This document shows positions 61,821-64,000 of a stretch of 64,000 nucleotides of DNA, piece by piece. The translations under genes and the position numbers were made by a program. The stretch is from Erythrobacter neustonensis. Its GTDB lineage: Bacteria > Pseudomonadota > Alphaproteobacteria > Sphingomonadales > Sphingomonadaceae. The number at the start of each line of letters is the position of its first letter. Within the stretch, counting starts at the first letter, position 1. Under the pieces are notes generated by a model. That model was not told where the DNA came from. It did not search any database and saw nothing but the letters and a program-made list of their open reading frames with translations. The DNA is taken from contig NZ_CP016033.1 of assembly GCF_001663175.1 (NCBI RefSeq), positions 1 to 64,000 of the forward strand. The letters are read 5' to 3'.

Positions 61821-62870
61821 TCAGGCGAGCCCCTGATCGCCCTCGCCGCCGCCTTCGTAAGCCTCGACGATCCGGCCCACGATCGGGTGGCGCACCACGT
61901 CGGCGGCGCTGAACCGGATCGTGCCGAAGCCTTCGACGCCTTCTAGCCGCTCGACCGCGTCGTTCAGTCCGCTCATCCGCGGGCCGCCGGGGATGTCGAC
62001 CTGCCGCGGGTCGCCGCAGATCACCATCCGGCTGTTCTGGCCGAAGCGGGTGAGGAACATCTTCATCTGCTCGCGCGTGGTGTTCTGCGCCTCGTCGAGG
62101 ATGATGAAGCTGTCGGCGAGCGTGCGCCCGCGCATGAAGGCGATCGGCGCGATCTCGATCTCGCCATTGGCCAACCGGCGCTCGACCTGTTCGGGCGGCA
62201 TGCAGTCGTTCAGGGCATCGTAGAGCGGGCGCAGATAGGGGTCGACCTTCTCCTTCATGTCGCCGGGCAGGAAGCCGAGCTTTTCGCCCGCTTCGACCGC
62301 AGGGCGCGACAGGATCAGCCGCTGGACGCTGCCAGTGATGAGCTGGCTGACTGCTTGTGCAACCGCGATATAGGTCTTGCCCGTGCCCGCCGGCCCAAGC
62401 GCGAAGATGATGTCGTCCTTCGCAAGGCTGCGCATGTAGTCGATCTGCGTTGCGGAACGCGGCACGATGGTTTTCTTGCGCGTGCGGATCATGATCGGCG
62501 GCGCGCCGTCATCGCCCGAGATGATGCCTTCCAGCGTGGGTTCGTTCGACATAGCGATCATGCTTTCGATCGCCCCGCTGTCCAGCGCCTCGCCCCGGGC
62601 GAGCCGGTCATACATCGTCTTCAGCGTCTCGCGCGCGCGGGCGACATCGTCCTCCGGTCCTTCGATCACCACCTGGTGCCCGCGGGCGTGGATATAGACC
62701 CCGAGCCGGTTTTCGACCTGCACCAGATTGGCATCGAACTGGCCGAACAGCGGGCCGAGCAACGCCTGGTTCTCGAAGGTCAGATCGATGCGCGCACGCC
62801 GCGGTGCAGGGATGCCGCGCGGATCGGGCGAGAGCGCCGGATGTCCGGCACGGGAGGGTCGTCGGCCCAT
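61821..62870 (-). CDS. ybeZ: PhoH-like ATPase (YbeZ)
   Basis: A 349-residue P-loop ATPase. Walker A GPAGTGKT lies at residues 159-166, Walker B in FIILDEAQNTT, and CGDPRQVDIP is the sensor block. The N-terminal region has the KH-like RNA-binding part. YbeZ is a partner of YbeY in rRNA processing. Normally ybeY follows directly on the same strand; here the two are about 1.8 kb apart with the chemoreceptor gene inserted between them. The start gives the MGRRPSRAGHPALSP opening. Confidence 0.93.
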   Translation of the reverse strand: MGRRPSRAGHPALSPDPRGIPAPRRARIDLTFENQALLGPLFGQFDANLVQVENRLGVYIHARGHQVVIEGPEDDVARARETLKTMYDRLARGEALDSGAIESMIAMSNEPTLEGIISGDDGAPPIMIRTRKKTIVPRSATQIDYMRSLAKDDIIFALGPAGTGKTYIAVAQAVSQLITGSVQRLILSRPAVEAGEKLGFLPGDMKEKVDPYLRPLYDALNDCMPPEQVERRLANGEIEIAPIAFMRGRTLADSFIILDEAQNTTREQMKMFLTRFGQNSRMVICGDPRQVDIPGGPRMSGLNDAVERLEGVEGFGTIRFSAADVVRHPIVGRIVEAYEGGGEGDQGLA

Positions 62871-63087
62871 TCAGTTCCTTTGTCTGCGGCAGAAGGATGA
62901 TCCCTCGGCCCTTGAGTCGCAAAGGTAAGCGGGGGCGCGGGGATAGCAAGCAGATGGGCGCGCAATCGCGGTGGATAGTCACGCAAACGCCGCAAACCGC
63001 GCAGATTCGGGCCTATATTGCGGCGACCTGGATTCATCGCTCATTCATCCGCAAGATGTTGATTTCCCGGCGAAGGAGCCCCCATCC

Positions 63088-64000
63088 GTGAAGAATCCCG
63101 CCATCCCTGCCATATCCTGTCGGAGCGTGGCTGCACCGTGATGGCCGGGGCAGGCTTACTGGGCTTGGCGGCCATTGCTGCGGCCCCGCTTGTCGCGCAG
63201 GAGGCCCCTGCGCCGCCGATTATAGTTGAAGGCGAAAGGCCGCAGGATGAAAAGGCGCTTACCGATCTTGCCCGCGATCTTGCCGGTCGACCCCGCGCCG
63301 ATCGCCCGCTCGCGCGGTTCGAGCAGCCACTATGCCTGATGGTCGCCTCTGGCGACATAGCGCTGGGGAAGGAAATAGCCGAACGGATCATCGACAATGC
63401 CCGCCGCGCCGGAGTGCGGGTGCGCGGGCGCGGGTGCAAGACCAACGCGCTGCTCACCCTTTCGGATGATGCCCATGCGCAGCTGGTAGATATCCGCAAG
63501 AGCGGCAAGCGCATTTTTGCCGGCCTCAGCCAGCGCAAAATCGACGCGGTTCTGGGTGCGCGCGATCCGGTCTATGTGTTTCAGGCGAGCGAGACCACGG
63601 CAGCGAGCGGACAGGCGATACCCAAGGTCATGCCCGATGATCAGCCGACCAACAACGTCACCGCCATGGGCCGCCTCAGCCGGCTGACGCGCGAGGATAT
63701 GTTGGCAGCGCTGGTGGTGGTAGACAATGCCGCCGTTACCGGGCTCACCCCTGTGCAGATCGCAGACTATGCCAGCCTGCGGCTGCTCGCTCCGACGGGC
63801 GAGGTCGATGTGGCTGAGGCCGAAGCGAATGCGCCGCGCACCATCATGACCCTGTTCGCCGCGCCTGCCAGCGCGCCGCAGACCATGACCCGCTTTGACC
63901 GCGCCTATCTGAAGGCGCTCTATCGCATGCCGGCCGGCTCGTTGGCCAGGGAAGTCCTGCGCGTGGCTGTGGTGGACAGCGCGCGCGGGGATGCGTCACA
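63088..64000 (+). CDS. Exported protein of unknown function, partial, with a probable frameshift near its start
   Basis: The main open frame runs from 63063 past the window edge. A good ribosome site (AAGGAG at 63073-63078) points to GTG at 63088, but that frame (VKNPAIPAISCRSVAAP) stops after 17 residues. Moving to the other frame at about 63135 by adding one base would give a normal signal peptide: basic N-terminus, hydrophobic GAGLLGLAAIAAAPLVA, cut after VAQ. Without repair, the first ATG in the main frame is 63141. The mature part has two conserved-looking cysteines (PLCLMVASGD and GRGCKTNALLTL) but I do not recognise it. The 217-base gap before it contains no other gene. Confidence 0.6.

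Overview
The window looks like a chromosomal segment of a sphingomonad-type alphaproteobacterium, probably close to Erythrobacter/Porphyrobacter. The reasons are uniformly high G+C, a sphingomonad-style TonB receptor/tryptophan-halogenase/LacI sugar locus, a MucR-type regulator, a Fur of the alphaproteobacterial kind, and housekeeping order such as nfu-nitroreductase-tsaB-rimI-mucR-fur-plsC followed by phoH/ybeY/corC. No rRNA, tRNA, insertion sequence, prophage or CRISPR array was seen. The taxonomic assignment is an inference.

Layout. 1-258: tail of an MFS drug exporter. 579-5814: a four-gene sugar-transfer cassette (sucrose-phosphate synthase with a C-terminal phosphatase domain, a GT28-like glycosyltransferase, a GT2 and a convergent GT4), flanked on both sides by AT-richer non-coding DNA; its first two genes carry about seven frameshifts. 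6239-9484: a shortened Mfd-like helicase. 9520-11389: an Hsp70-like ATPase and a FolB-like protein. 11649-14065: a two-gene ABC exporter. 14130-19271: an M16 peptidase, a small membrane protein and a HerA-like ATPase, followed by a near-perfect parS centromere site at 19279-19294, which suggests the replication origin is not far away. 19507-27183: mixed metabolism (pirin, CsaA-like tRNA-binding protein, two MAPEG proteins, thioredoxin reductase, tyrosine phosphatase, single-domain response regulator, two acyl-CoA dehydrogenases, one resembling methylsuccinyl-CoA dehydrogenase). 27380-30037: an ArsR-type regulator, a beta-carbonic anhydrase and a SulP transporter, a likely bicarbonate module. 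30176-32098: a secreted alkyl-sulfatase.

32095-42153 is a carbohydrate-use locus: a GH3 beta-glucosidase lipoprotein, an MFS sugar permease, a LacI regulator, a TonB receptor (one frameshift) and a tryptophan-halogenase-like flavoprotein. Two nearly identical 16-bp palindromes, before the GH3 gene and between the receptor and halogenase genes, look like the LacI operators. 42253-44989 is a tightly overlapped trio (nucleotidyltransferase, TagB/TagF-like transferase, FkbM methyltransferase) that may build an undescribed phosphodiester-linked surface glycan. 44962-49769: a renalase-like oxidase, the ergothioneine genes egtB-egtD and a class II DAHP synthase. 49897-63000 is mostly housekeeping: a second M16 peptidase, Fe-S scaffold, nitroreductase, tsaB-rimI, a MucR-type regulator with a degenerate zinc finger, fur, plsC, a LysR regulator, corC, ybeY and phoH. 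A soluble globin-coupled chemotaxis receptor sits on the opposite strand inside the phoH/ybeY pair. The window ends in an unrecognised exported protein.

Apparent frameshifts are numerous (about nine in total). All can be explained by missing single bases, and no in-frame nonsense substitution was noticed. Base-calling errors are therefore at least as likely as true gene decay. This should be kept in mind for the genes marked as broken.
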